Both the position numbers and the translations under genes were made by a program. Below the pieces are notes generated by a model that worked only from the letters and a program-made list of their open reading frames with translations, made no database searches and was not told where the DNA came from. Below are positions 51,901 through 59,848 of a stretch of 64,000 nucleotides of DNA, one piece after another. Source of the DNA: Cohnella sp. GbtcB17 (GTDB lineage: Bacteria; Bacillota; Bacilli; Paenibacillales; Paenibacillaceae); NCBI RefSeq assembly GCF_019091135.1, contig NZ_JAGXJW010000009.1, positions 96,414-160,413 of the forward strand, read 5' to 3'. Within the stretch, counting starts at the first letter, position 1, and each line of letters opens with the position of its first letter.

Positions 51901-52571
51901 TTGGAGGGTGCTGAAGGAGAGGCTGGCGCGCCCGTCGTCTTGTCGGCGCCGCGGGCGCGCTGCGCGTTGATCGCGATGACGAACGCCAGGCCGGCCGCGA
52001 CGAGTGCGGCGAATACATACAGCAGATTGGCCGTGCCGATGACCGGCACGATGCCACGGATGCCGAAGCCGCTCGCCACCGTACCGAGCGTGCCGCCGCT
52101 GGCGACGAGCCCGATCATTTTTTTCGCCTTGCGCTGGTCGAGCACCGAGGTGGCGAACTGCCAGAAGCAGACGATCATCAGAAAGTTAAACACGTCGTAG
52201 CCGACGTAAATCGTGCGAAAAACCCAGCCCAGCTCGAGTCCGACGCCGACGCGGGAGACGAGGATGAGGATGGCGACCGCGGGGAGCAGCCCGAAGAGCA
52301 GGCGCTCGATCCGGACGCGGTGGGCGTATCGCTGGAAGACGAGACTGGTCAGGATCATGGTCGCCGCCTGCGGCAAATACATGCCCGATAACGCGGTGTT
52401 GTCGAAGCGGCTCAAAAAGAGCGCATCGGCTGCCGTCCTGCCCAGGATGGAGGCGGCGACCGTGCAGAAAAAATAGAGGAACAGCAGCGCGACCTTCGCG
52501 TACTCGCCGCCGTTCCCCGCTCCCTGGCCGGCGAACCGGCCGAGTATGGTACTCCATTTGTTGGCAATCAG
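48954..52571 (-). CDS. ATP/ADP-translocase-like protein fused to HEAT repeats and two cNMP-binding domains
   Basis: Membrane part: about twelve helices at the N-terminus with the nucleotide-translocase/MFS pattern (TlcC type). A HEAT-repeat region spans the middle. Two cyclic-nucleotide-binding domains follow, each with a GEP/GEY-xDxLY and EYFGEMA motif, separated by a long Ala/Gly stretch. The first recognised usual start is TTG 52415, but the frame stays open upstream. That stretch encodes KVALLFLYFFCTVAASILGR, which looks like the first membrane helix. The only candidates above it are non-standard, such as CTG 52571 after AAAGGGG; I use that boundary provisionally. It would give 1205 residues. 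The role is unknown. No phosphotransferase or transport partner is adjacent. Confidence 0.72.
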   Translation of the reverse strand: MIANKWSTILGRFAGQGAGNGGEYAKVALLFLYFFCTVAASILGRTAADALFLSRFDNTALSGMYLPQAATMILTSLVFQRYAHRVRIERLLFGLLPAVAILILVSRVGVGLELGWVFRTIYVGYDVFNFLMIVCFWQFATSVLDQRKAKKMIGLVASGGTLGTVASGFGIRGIVPVIGTANLLYVFAALVAAGLAFVIAINAQRARGADKTTGAPASPSAPSKTSGAAAGRSDGLFKNVPHLKYMILLAASVTLSLTLIDYQFKVLLRETLQNEALAGFMGSFQGISGIVGLLVQVTLSGWVLTRFGVTTALLVFPVALAAASLGLIFLPVLAMSVVAKGSDKVLGDTLYSSANQLIMFPVPPAWRSKAKNFMDGIVRNGSKGLAALLLLVLSHWLAPSQFSYIVAVLLGIGIVSGLKIKKAYLQTLMSTLKTGQDDPQRAELDFMDPSSRALLADALRQPDKQQALYALRLLKDIDAFDLKPYLPGLVAHPHAQVVVETLAYIELHKPAGLEARLLELLGADSEPVRAKAILALAAYMDEAHLDEISRRLEDESADVQAAAIAALVKYFGIEGMYRSVGVLKRLTESEVEAERMAVASLFGQIGVPSFYKPLLGLLRDPSSQVAVRALDSAAKLRVTACIPPIVDRLADGGARRHAIQALAAYDESVIVPALRTCLDRADISVHLPAVFERIGTQQARDTLHEAYESADYALRDRILESLLRMQKELPAVPVALAERYARLELALDEQYGEHGGAVAGSAAGSELSGSVAEIRAGIVSRIFQLLSLLYDERAMQAVYANWTEGDGQRQANAIEVVDQTVHGALRAPLIKLMSGSRALTASKAANAAAHWAWLAEQGDAWLARLAAYERARQEGVPADPAAALQVEQVRLLKKISLFQGVPRAELAALADTLQPVTAAAGDAIIREGEPGDCLYMIESGKVGVYKGDMRVHELGREEYFGEMAVLTQGARTATITAEADVRLWKLDSDVFYERMIDRPSMAVEMMKLLSRRIRDALGAAGAGTAGDGAAVGAEAVAGAAIVVGAVVEAGIEAAAAGDFGGAAAEAPSGNATLVKRVLVLQQVPLFQHLSTEGFLDLAQLVQEEEYGPGKTICKTGEYGDTLYAVVEGVVGVRRDGREIASLGKGEYFGEMAIIDSGPRSADCVAVSRASLLALRKEQLQAFCFRDAQVLRGMMQVLSERLQGIA

Positions 52572-52617
52572 ACGGGTGTTCCCCTTTGGAGGCTTGGAAT
52601 GTAAGACGTTAAGAGGA

Positions 52618-53145
52618 CTAGCGGCCGGCAGGCGGCGGGCCTGCGATTTTCCTTACTTGATGGATCGAAATTTTGTCGCCGTTTTCCTCATGATACAGGG
52701 TAGGGCCGTGGACGCGGTCGATAAAGAGGATGCCATCGAGGTGGTCGATCTCATGCTGGATGCACCGGGCCAGAAAACCGTCGGCATGAATCGTCTCGGT
52801 CTCGCCCTGCCGGTTCAGCGTCGTGATCGTAATCTCGTTGGCCCGCTTGACGATGCCCGCATAGCCGGGAAAGGACAGGCACGCTTCGGCGCCGATCTGC
52901 TCGCCCTTCATTTCCAAAATCTCCGGGTTCACCAGCTCGATCAGCCCGTCGCCGCAATCCATGACGATCACCCGCCGCAAAATGCCGATCTGGGGCGCAG
53001 CCAGTCCGGCCCGTCCGTCGGTCGCGTACAGCGTCTCCGCCATGTCGTCCAACAGCTTTTCGATGCGCGGCGTGATGCCGTCGGCAGGCTTCGACTTTTT
53101 CCGCAGCAGCTCTTCGCCGAACGGCAGTATCGTTCGAATCGTCAT
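52618..53145 (-). CDS. def: Peptide deformylase
   Basis: 175 residues, ATG after AAGGAGCGGAG. It removes the formyl group from nascent proteins. All three motifs are present: GLAAPQIG (47-54), EACLS with metal ligand C89, and HEIDH with H131, E132 and H135. Motif 2 has Ala where EGCLS is usual. It lies upstream of the translocase-like gene on the same strand, so the two may be co-transcribed. Confidence 0.96.
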   Translation of the reverse strand: MTIRTILPFGEELLRKKSKPADGITPRIEKLLDDMAETLYATDGRAGLAAPQIGILRRVIVMDCGDGLIELVNPEILEMKGEQIGAEACLSFPGYAGIVKRANEITITTLNRQGETETIHADGFLARCIQHEIDHLDGILFIDRVHGPTLYHEENGDKISIHQVRKIAGPPPAGR

Positions 53146-53177
53146 TCGCGTTCTCCGCTCCTTCCAAATATAGCTTT

Positions 53178-53206
53178 ATTCTATCGCCTGCCTGCAGTTT
53201 TGTGAA
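53178..53206 (-). promoter_or_regulatory. SigA-type promoter of def
   Basis: On the minus strand TTCACA (53206-53201) and TAGAAT (53183-53178) are separated by 17 nt, about 33 bp before the start codon. Confidence 0.5.
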
Positions 53207-53344
53207 CCGTCGGACGCATGGGAAAGCGCAGTATTCGAGCCGATTTGACTACTTAAGAATGAAAAAACGGAAATTAATATCTTGTTTTGTTTAAAAATCC
53301 CATCTATGCTGGAGTCAATACGAGAATCGACGAAGGGGATGAGG

Positions 53345-54331
53345 ATGATGAGAAATGGGTTGTTTTGGTTGGCGATCGCCGCTTTGCTCGTGTCATTGCC
53401 GGGATTCGCTTCGGCCGCGGCGGTTCCCGCGCTCGCCGGGAGTGCCGCGGCTCAAACGCCGGTCAAGGTGATCGTGACCGTTGGCGAACAGGCAAGCGTC
53501 GAGATTCCCGCGAAGCTCCGGCAGGGGCAGACGTTTGTGCCCTTCCGCGCTTTTATCGCTGCGCTCGGGGGGAAGGTCAGCTGGGACGACCGCACGAGCA
53601 GCGCGAATGCGACGTTAGACGGATCTACCGCCGCGATCACGGCGGGCGCGTCCAAATTTGTTTTTAACGGCGAGCAATATTTGTTGAGCCAGCCTTCCTG
53701 GATGAGCGTCGGAACGCTGTATGTTCCGCTCCGATCGGTCAGTCTGGCGATTGGCGCCAGCATCGCGGCGAGCGGGTCCCCGCTGACTGTGCGTGTGCAT
53801 TACGAAAGGGCCGAACAGGAGCAGGAGTCGCTCGACGAGCGCCTGGCGCATTTGATGCAAGCCGTCTTCGAGCACCATGACGAGCTCATGGATGGCATCG
53901 GGGTGATGCCGCTGTCGGGAGACGTGGTGAACGGACAGGTGTGGATACAAATCCGAAGCTACGGGGATGTGGAAAGGAAGCTCGGCGATGCGGAGCTCGC
54001 CGCTGTCAGAGCTGCGATGTACCGGATTGCGGGCGAGGAATTTCCATTGATATTGGATGTCGCCGAGTGCTGCACCCGCGACCCGGATATAGTAGGCGTC
54101 GTCGAGAAGGTCGATACGACTCGCAAGGTGATTGAGGTATCGGGGGAGATTCGCGGAATAAAGCAGGAACTTCCTTTTTCCGTATCACTTTATGAGGATG
54201 CAAAGCTGATTGTGGACGGTACGATCGTAAAGCCCGTTTTTACCGAAGAGATGGTAGGCAAAACAATAAGGGCCTGGGAAACGGGGGTGCGGACGATGGC
54301 CTATAGGGCAGTCAAAGTCGAGCTGGACTAA
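53345..54331 (+). CDS. Secreted protein with copper-amine-oxidase-type stalk domain
   Basis: ATG 53345 is 6 nt after AAGGGG. The product has 328 residues with a signal peptide (about 1-26). A stalk domain of the copper amine oxidase N-terminal type (PF07833; about 38-150) has FVPFRAFIAALGGKVSWDD and LYVPLRSVSLAIGA. The C-terminal part (about 160-328) is unassigned. Such stalk domains occur in many Paenibacillus surface proteins and do not imply an oxidase. A terminator follows. Confidence 0.8.
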   Translation: MMRNGLFWLAIAALLVSLPGFASAAAVPALAGSAAAQTPVKVIVTVGEQASVEIPAKLRQGQTFVPFRAFIAALGGKVSWDDRTSSANATLDGSTAAITAGASKFVFNGEQYLLSQPSWMSVGTLYVPLRSVSLAIGASIAASGSPLTVRVHYERAEQEQESLDERLAHLMQAVFEHHDELMDGIGVMPLSGDVVNGQVWIQIRSYGDVERKLGDAELAAVRAAMYRIAGEEFPLILDVAECCTRDPDIVGVVEKVDTTRKVIEVSGEIRGIKQELPFSVSLYEDAKLIVDGTIVKPVFTEEMVGKTIRAWETGVRTMAYRAVKVELD

Positions 54332-54360
54332 CATTGCCGCATAGGTACGTGTTCCATACA

Positions 54361-54397
54361 AAAGGACCGGCGATCTCGCGATCGATCCGGTCCTTTT
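54361..54397. terminator. Bidirectional terminator
   Basis: AAAGGACCGG pairs with CCGGTCCTTT, A run on one side and T run on the other. It serves both the stalk protein gene and the convergent ABC-F gene. Confidence 0.88.
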
Positions 54398-54408
54398 ACA
54401 TTTCGCCT

Positions 54409-56364
54409 TCAGTTTTTCTTCTGCGCGGCGATCGCCTCGGCGAGCTCGTTCAGCTCCGTCCAGCGCTCGAGCAGGGTGTCCAGCTTCGACTCTTGCTCCG
54501 CCAGTTCGGTCGTGAGCTGCTGCAGCCGGTAAGAGTCGCTCGCCGCGTCCTCCATTTGCCTGCCCAGATGCGCCATTCGCTCCTCGGCTTCGGCGATCCA
54601 GCCGTCGATTTGCTCGTAGTCCTTAAGGTCCTTGTACGACATTTTCAGCGCTTTGCCGCTCGCGCGCGCGTCGCCGGCACCGCCGGAAGCCGGGTCCGCC
54701 GGAGCGGGCGCAGCCGGTTTTTTTGACGTCGCAGCATTTTGCGCCGCAGCTTCGAGCGCCTGCTGCTTTTCCGCATACGCCTGATAATCCGAATAGTTGC
54801 CCGTATGCTGGCAAATGACGCCGTCGCCCTCGAATCCGAAGATGCGATCGACCGTCCGGTCGAGGAAGTAGCGATCGTGCGAGACGACAAACACGACGCC
54901 GGGGAAGTCGTCCAGATAGTCCTCGAGCACCGACAGCGTCGCGATATCCAGGTCGTTGGTCGGCTCGTCGAGCAGCAGCACGTTCGGCGCCTCGGTCAGC
55001 ACGCGCAGCAGCTGCAGCCGTCGCTTTTCCCCGCCGGAGAGCCTGGAGATTTGCGTCCACTGCGCCGAAGGCGGGAACAGGAATCGTTCCAGCATTTGCG
55101 CGGCCGAGATTTGTTCGCCCTCCGCCGTCGTGATCTGCTCCGCGCCTTCGCGGATATATTCGATGACCCGCAAGTTTTCGTCCATTTCCTCGTGCTCCTG
55201 GGAAAACCAGCCGATCCGGACAGTGTCGCCGAGCTCCACAGCGCCGCGATCCGGCTGCAGCCGGCCCGCGATCAGCTTGAGCAGCGTCGACTTGCCGCTG
55301 CCGTTGCGCCCGACGATGCCGACGCGGTCCTCCGGCACGGCCGTGTAGCTGAAGCCGTCGATGAGCATGCTGTCGCCGTAACGCTTGGTTACATCGTCAA
55401 GCTCCACGATTTTGCGGCCGAGACGGGAGGAGGCGACGGAGATGTCGAGCTTGCCGGCCGCTGCCTTGGGGGCGTTCGCCTTGAGCGCCTCGTACCGGTC
55501 GATGCGCGCCTTCTGCTTCGTGGAGCGGGCCTGAGCGCCGCGGCGAATCCAGGCCAGCTCGTTGCGCAGCAGGTTTTTGCGCTTCGCCTCGGAGGCGGCC
55601 TCGCGCTCCTCGCGTTCAAGCTTCAGCTCCAGGAAGCGGCTGTAGTTCGCTTCATAGAAGAAGGCGCGCCCGCGGTCCAGCTCCAGGATGCGATTGCTCA
55701 CCCGGTCCAGAAAGTAGCGATCGTGCGTGACCATGAGCAGGGCGCCGCGGCGCTTCTGCAACATGCTCTCGAGCCAGGAGACCGACTCGTTGTCGATATG
55801 GTTGGTCGGCTCGTCCAGGATGAGAAGATCGGACGGCTGCAGGAGCGCCGCCGCCATCGCGACACGCTTGCGCTGGCCGCCCGACATCGTGTCGACTGCC
55901 ATCTCGAAGCTCGTAATGCCGAGCCTGGCGAGCGCGGTCTTGGCGTCGGTCTCCATCGTCCAGGCGTCGAGCTCGTCCATCCGCTGGCTGGCCGCGATCA
56001 GCTTCTCCTGCAGACCGGCCCGCTCGGGCTCGAGCTCCAGCGCTTCGAGCGCGGCCGCGTAAGCGCGCAGCGCGGCGAGCTGCGGCGAGTCGCCGCCGAG
56101 CACGTGCGAGAGCGCCGTCTCTCCGGGCGCGAAGACCGGATCCTGCGCGAGCATGCGGATGCGCGTGCGTCCCGCCGCGCTGATTCGGCCGGCGTCCGCG
56201 GGCTCGATGCCGGCGACCGCCTTCAGCAGGCTGGACTTGCCGGTACCGTTTACGCCGATGATGCCGATCTTGTCGCCTTCCTCGATGCCGAAGGAGATGT
56301 CTTCGAAGAGGACCTTGTCCCCGTAGCTTTTCGTCAAATGTTCGACCGTAAGGATCGTAGCCAT
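54409..56364 (-). CDS. ABC-F family ATPase (Uup-like)
   Basis: 651 residues, no membrane segments, two ATP-binding cassettes. The first has Walker A GVNGTGKS (37-44) and signature MSGGQKRK; the second has GRNGSGKST and LSGGEKRRLQ. Both Walker B strands end in LLLDEPTN-type sequences. The linker between them is the long basic ABC-F helix pair. A C-terminal coiled coil (about 580-651, after an Ala/Pro-rich stretch) points to the Uup/YdiF branch. ABC-F proteins act on the ribosome. The ribosome site before the ATG is weak. Confidence 0.95.
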   Translation of the reverse strand: MATILTVEHLTKSYGDKVLFEDISFGIEEGDKIGIIGVNGTGKSSLLKAVAGIEPADAGRISAAGRTRIRMLAQDPVFAPGETALSHVLGGDSPQLAALRAYAAALEALELEPERAGLQEKLIAASQRMDELDAWTMETDAKTALARLGITSFEMAVDTMSGGQRKRVAMAAALLQPSDLLILDEPTNHIDNESVSWLESMLQKRRGALLMVTHDRYFLDRVSNRILELDRGRAFFYEANYSRFLELKLEREEREAASEAKRKNLLRNELAWIRRGAQARSTKQKARIDRYEALKANAPKAAAGKLDISVASSRLGRKIVELDDVTKRYGDSMLIDGFSYTAVPEDRVGIVGRNGSGKSTLLKLIAGRLQPDRGAVELGDTVRIGWFSQEHEEMDENLRVIEYIREGAEQITTAEGEQISAAQMLERFLFPPSAQWTQISRLSGGEKRRLQLLRVLTEAPNVLLLDEPTNDLDIATLSVLEDYLDDFPGVVFVVSHDRYFLDRTVDRIFGFEGDGVICQHTGNYSDYQAYAEKQQALEAAAQNAATSKKPAAPAPADPASGGAGDARASGKALKMSYKDLKDYEQIDGWIAEAEERMAHLGRQMEDAASDSYRLQQLTTELAEQESKLDTLLERWTELNELAEAIAAQKKN

Positions 56365-56509
56365 GCGTTACCACTCGCTTTATATTTATATAGAAGAGAA
56401 CTGGAATTAAACGTATCATACCATATTCCCGGCAAGGGGCGCTTACCGGCCGTCCGACTCGGCTAGAAGAGCCTCTGTCAGGCAGTTGAAATTTTTTTTG
56501 AAATTGGAC

Positions 56510-56539
56510 TTGCCATGGAGGAGAGCGGCGTGCTATATT
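56510..56539 (+). promoter_or_regulatory. Promoter of the first tRNA-Lys gene
   Basis: TTGCCA (56510-56515) and TATATT (56534-56539), 18 nt apart. The tRNA begins 16 nt after the -10. Confidence 0.65.
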
Positions 56540-56554
56540 ATAAGAGTTCTTTAC

Positions 56555-56630
56555 AGGTCCTTAGCTCAGCTGGCAGAGCAGTTGACTCTTAATCAACGGG
56601 TCGTGGGTTCGATCCCCACAGGGCCTACCA
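56555..56630 (+). tRNA. tRNA-Lys (anticodon CUU), copy 1
   Basis: 76 nt with encoded CCA. The acceptor arms AGGTCCT and AGGGCCT pair (one G-U). The anticodon stem GTTGA/TCAAC encloses loop CTCTTAA, giving anticodon CUU with A37. The T loop is TTCGATC. It decodes AAG. Its own promoter and terminator flank it. Confidence 0.97.
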
Positions 56631-56643
56631 TCCCGTAAACGAC

Positions 56644-56678
56644 GAGAACGGCGGCGATTTTCGCTCCGTTCTCTTTTT
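56644..56678 (+). terminator. Terminator after tRNA-Lys copy 1
   Basis: GAGAACGG pairs with CCGTTCTC, followed by five T. Confidence 0.85.
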
Positions 56679-56725
56679 ATTTTGTCTGAGCTGCGTACGG
56701 AGCGTACGATTGGAATAAGACGTTC

Positions 56726-56929
56726 GCGTATCGTTATTTCGTCAATGGGGATCTTTGCGTGCGATTTAAGAATACGGCATATCGCTATCGTGCCTGCAGA
56801 GACGATTTGTCTCCAGATAACGATGTCGCGCATCGTTAAGTTGCTCCGGAAGCGGGCTGCGCAGCTGATAAGGATTTGGCACATCGCTAATGTACCTATA
56901 CGCGCTGCGATCCGCCGGCGGATTCGTCC
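56726..56929. repeat. Degenerate 51-bp tandem repeat between the two tRNA genes
   Basis: The motif GCRYATCGYTA occurs at 56726, 56777, 56828 and 56879, exactly 51 bp apart each time. The preceding bases (roughly GATAAGGATKT) are also partly shared between units. The rest of the unit is diverged. Confidence 0.65.
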
Positions 56930-56954
56930 CTCGAAAAAAAATTTCGAAAAAAGC

Positions 56955-56984
56955 TTGGCATTCCTGTCCCGGCTGTGTTATATT
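56955..56984 (+). promoter_or_regulatory. Promoter of the second tRNA-Lys gene
   Basis: TTGGCA (56955-56960) and TATATT (56979-56984), 18 nt apart, the same layout and the same AGTTCTTTAC leader as copy 1. Confidence 0.65.
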
Positions 56985-56999
56985 ATAAAAGTTCTTTAC

Positions 57000-57075
57000 A
57001 GGTCCTTAGCTCAGCTGGCAGAGCAGTTGACTCTTGATCAACGGGTCGTGGGTTCGATCCCCACAGGGCCTACCA
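57000..57075 (+). tRNA. tRNA-Lys (anticodon CUU), copy 2, with G37
   Basis: Identical to copy 1 over 76 nt except one base: the anticodon loop is CTCTTGA, so position 37 (57036) is G, not A. CCA is encoded. All stems are intact. Lys tRNAs normally carry t6A at position 37, which G cannot provide. Confidence 0.93.
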
Positions 57076-57088
57076 CCTCTAAAGTTCA

Positions 57089-57121
57089 AGAGCAGCGACG
57101 ATTATCGTCACTGCTCTTTTT
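57089..57121 (+). terminator. Terminator after tRNA-Lys copy 2
   Basis: AGAGCAG-C-GACG pairs with CGTC-A-CTGCTCT, followed by T4-5. Confidence 0.88.
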
Positions 57122-57144
57122 GCGTTGTTTACTTGTTCCGCGGC

Positions 57145-57173
57145 TTGACTTTCGATTATCCTAAGAATAGGAT
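57145..57173 (+). promoter_or_regulatory. SigA-type promoter of the MarR gene
   Basis: TTGACT (57145-57150) and TAGGAT (57168-57173), 17 nt apart. The expected transcription start near 57180 coincides with an upstream in-frame ATG and so argues against that start. Confidence 0.6.
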
Positions 57174-57218
57174 TTCCCTATGACAAACGAACGTTTAACG
57201 AACGGGAGGCAGCTGCAC

Positions 57219-57677
57219 ATGGAGACGATGAATGACGGCTTGGAGGACGACCTGCGATTGTTCCGCATCTGGTCGCGCGCGTCGCGCGCGATCTTCAGCA
57301 ATGTCGGACGGGATATCGAGAGTCACGGGCTCAGCCCCGACAACTTCATGATCCTCGAGCTGTTATACAATAAAGGGCCGCAGCCGATCCAGAAGATCAG
57401 CGAGCGGCTGGAGATCCCGAGCGGCAGCATCACGTATGTCATCGACAAGTTGGAGAAAAAGGGCTACGTCGAGCGGAGGCAAAGCCAGGAGGACCGCAGG
57501 ACGTCGAACGCGGTGCTGACCGACGATGGCCGCACCTTGTTCGACGATATTTTCCCGAAGCACACGGCCATGATCTCGCGAAATCTGTCCGTCGCCTCGG
57601 CGGAGGAGAAGCGCACGCTCGCCGAGCTGCTCAAGCGGATCGGGCTGCATGCCGCGGCGATGGGTGAGGAAGGATAA
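57219..57677 (+). CDS. MarR-family transcriptional regulator
   Basis: ATG 57219 follows GGGAGGC by 9 nt; an ATG at 57180 would be at the transcription start. The product has 152 residues with a MarR winged helix (about 30-120). IQKISERLEIPSGSITYVIDKLEKKGYVERR holds the recognition helix, and RRQSQEDRRTSNAVLTDDG the wing. It is a dimeric repressor with an unknown ligand. No target gene is adjacent on the same strand; the next gene is convergent. Confidence 0.92.
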   Translation: METMNDGLEDDLRLFRIWSRASRAIFSNVGRDIESHGLSPDNFMILELLYNKGPQPIQKISERLEIPSGSITYVIDKLEKKGYVERRQSQEDRRTSNAVLTDDGRTLFDDIFPKHTAMISRNLSVASAEEKRTLAELLKRIGLHAAAMGEEG

Positions 57678-57712
57678 GGCTGAAGACGGGATGTGAAGCG
57701 CGTCCCCAGTCG

Positions 57713-59482
57713 TTAACCGCTAGCGGCATCCGGCATCGGCACGAACAGCAGAACGAACGGCAGGTTGCTGCCCGCTGCCGGGCTGATCGCGATGTCGACT
57801 TCCTCTTCGGCGTCGCCCGTCCGGTACAGCACGCTTGCTTCGTTCTGGATGCCGGCGGCGCCCAGGTGGGAGAAGGTCACAGTTCGACCGTTGACGAGCG
57901 CCGCGCCTGCATACATGCCGCCGCGCGGATTGAATACGATCAGCGTTCGCGGCGCGACCTTGCGCAGCTTGATGTTGTACAGCAGACCGTAGTTCCCCGA
58001 ATTTAGGGCGACTGTATTCAGAATGCCGTCCGTTCCTTCCTGGAACGGGTCCGCCGCATTGTCGGTCAGGGAGAGCTTGACCATGCGGTCTCCTACAGGC
58101 TCGGCATAATCGAACGTCCTCGTCGCGCCGGCGAATGTGCCCCTTACGATCCACTCCCGGGGGTCCAGCGCAGGCAGACTCGGCAGCGCGAGGAGCGGAT
58201 CGCTGCCCTCCGTCGTCATCAGGACGGTATAGCGGATCTCCGCGTCGCTGCTTACCTCGCCGGTGAACGTAATGACGTCGCTGTCCGACATGGCCGGAAG
58301 GGATTGGAGATCGGCGAACAGCAGGGCGCTTTGGCCAGGTTCCAGCATGATGGCCGGATCCGCCGTGCCCGAAGAGAGCGCGCTCAGATACCTCGCCAGC
58401 GACATCTTGCCGGCCTGCCCGGGAGAGTAGGTCGGGCCCGCCGCACCTGAAGCTCCGGGCGTGAGTGTGGCGGACGTTGTACCGGCGTTCGTCGCCACGA
58501 TATGAAGCTTCATTTTTCGACCGGAGCTGTTCTTATGGTGCAGCAAAAAGCGAACCGGTCCCGTTGCGACGTCCCCATATAGAATGCCCTCCTCGTAAAC
58601 GGTCTCCGGGCCGGTGCTCCGGAGCAGCACGGGTCCTTCCGTGCGATAGGTGTAAGGCAAAGCTTCCATCGTTTTTACGCCGACGCCGTCCACCGCGATG
58701 TTTTGCCCCACAGGAGCGAACAGCAAATCGTAAGTCTCTTTAGTGTACATCACCTCGTCTTCGATGCGAATCGTGCGGCTGAAGGCGGACACCGAGCCAT
58801 AGCGGTCTTTGACCGTAAGCGTGACCGTCCGGTCGCCAGGCTCAAAGTAAGCGTCCTGCTTCCCTGTCCAGCTGCGCGCCACGATTGCGCCTTCCGCGTC
58901 CGTGCTGAGGTCGGAAAATTGGACAGGCTCGCCGATCTTGTACGACGGCTTGTCCGTCTCGAAGTAAGCTTGGGGCAGCGCATGGGGGGCGCCGAGCTGC
59001 AGGACGAGCGATGATCCGGATGCGGACAGCGGCAGATTCAAGCCTTGCGCGATCGAGGTCAAAGGCACCATCAAGACGTAACGGTCCGCATACGGCGCAC
59101 CGTTCATCGCGCGCGCAACGCCGTCGACTTTAAATTGTTTGCTCCCCGCCTTGTACCTGAGCGATATGCCTCCGGCGGACAGCACGGTCTCGCCCGTCGC
59201 GGGATCCGCCGACAGCGAGCCCTGCAGACGTTCCGCCATGAAGCGGAGCGCAACGTAGGTCACGCCTTTTTTGACGACAACGGGGCGCGCCGCCATGTAG
59301 GTCTGTCCTTCGAATGCCGCATTTGCGCTGCCGACGGTGAGGAAAAGCTTGCCCGACACGTTCGTGCCGGATACTGCGCCAGACGCCAGGGCCGCGCTCT
59401 CCGCCCGGGCGGAGAGCGGCTTCAGCACCTCCGACGAACCGGCGGCGAGCAGTGCGGCTAAACTCCATTTTGCCAATCTCAT
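57713..59482 (-). CDS. Secreted protein with stalk and PKD-like domains
   Basis: 589 residues, signal peptide about 1-27, ATG after GAGAGGAG. A copper-amine-oxidase-type stalk domain (about 45-165: YVALRFMAERLQGSLSADP and MVPLTSIAQGLNLPL) is followed by a PKD-like domain (about 170-245: YKIGEPVQFSDLSTD, DRTVTLTVKDRYGSVSAFSRTI). A large C-terminal beta region (250-589) is unassigned. It is the last gene of a run of five on this strand and may be a substrate or helper of the glycosylation enzymes encoded upstream. Confidence 0.75.
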   Translation of the reverse strand: MRLAKWSLAALLAAGSSEVLKPLSARAESAALASGAVSGTNVSGKLFLTVGSANAAFEGQTYMAARPVVVKKGVTYVALRFMAERLQGSLSADPATGETVLSAGGISLRYKAGSKQFKVDGVARAMNGAPYADRYVLMVPLTSIAQGLNLPLSASGSSLVLQLGAPHALPQAYFETDKPSYKIGEPVQFSDLSTDAEGAIVARSWTGKQDAYFEPGDRTVTLTVKDRYGSVSAFSRTIRIEDEVMYTKETYDLLFAPVGQNIAVDGVGVKTMEALPYTYRTEGPVLLRSTGPETVYEEGILYGDVATGPVRFLLHHKNSSGRKMKLHIVATNAGTTSATLTPGASGAAGPTYSPGQAGKMSLARYLSALSSGTADPAIMLEPGQSALLFADLQSLPAMSDSDVITFTGEVSSDAEIRYTVLMTTEGSDPLLALPSLPALDPREWIVRGTFAGATRTFDYAEPVGDRMVKLSLTDNAADPFQEGTDGILNTVALNSGNYGLLYNIKLRKVAPRTLIVFNPRGGMYAGAALVNGRTVTFSHLGAAGIQNEASVLYRTGDAEEEVDIAISPAAGSNLPFVLLFVPMPDAASG

Positions 59483-59503
59483 GATGATGTAATTCTCCTC
59501 TCT

Positions 59504-59848
59504 TTACTTCAGGCCGACGACGAAGGCGCCGACCAGAATGATGCCGGCGCCGATCCAGCGGCTCAGGGGCACGGCCTCTCCGAACAGCTGCCAGGCGGCC
59601 AGCATGACGATGGCGTAGGTCAAACTTTGAAGCGGATAGGCGAGACTGAGCGGCATCCGGGACAGCACGGCGATCCAGGACAGCGTCGCGGCACCGTAGC
59701 AGATCGCCCCGAGCAGAAACAAGGGAGACATGAGCAAGCCCGGCAAGCTTTGCAGGCTGATGCCTCCGGCGACCAGCATCGCTTTTTTCCAAAAAAGCTG
59801 ACCGGCTGCCAGCAGGACGATGTTGATCGCGAGCAAGAGACCGCTCAT
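59504..59848 (-). CDS. EmrE-like small DMT transporter (ArnE-type)
   Basis: 114 residues, four membrane helices of the small multidrug resistance/DMT fold. The tail GAGIILVGAFVVGLK and the pattern MPLSLAYPLQSLTYAIVMLAAW fit ArnE-type flippase subunits. It overlaps the DUF2304 gene by 4 nt. It may flip a polyprenyl-phosphate sugar made by the GT2 enzyme. Confidence 0.8.
   Translation of the reverse strand: MSGLLLAINIVLLAAGQLFWKKAMLVAGGISLQSLPGLLMSPLFLLGAICYGAATLSWIAVLSRMPLSLAYPLQSLTYAIVMLAAWQLFGEAVPLSRWIGAGIILVGAFVVGLK

Noticed and set aside
56561..56884. Minus-strand protein overlapping tRNA-Lys copy 1
   Set aside because: It reads through the tRNA gene, the terminator and the 51-bp repeat.
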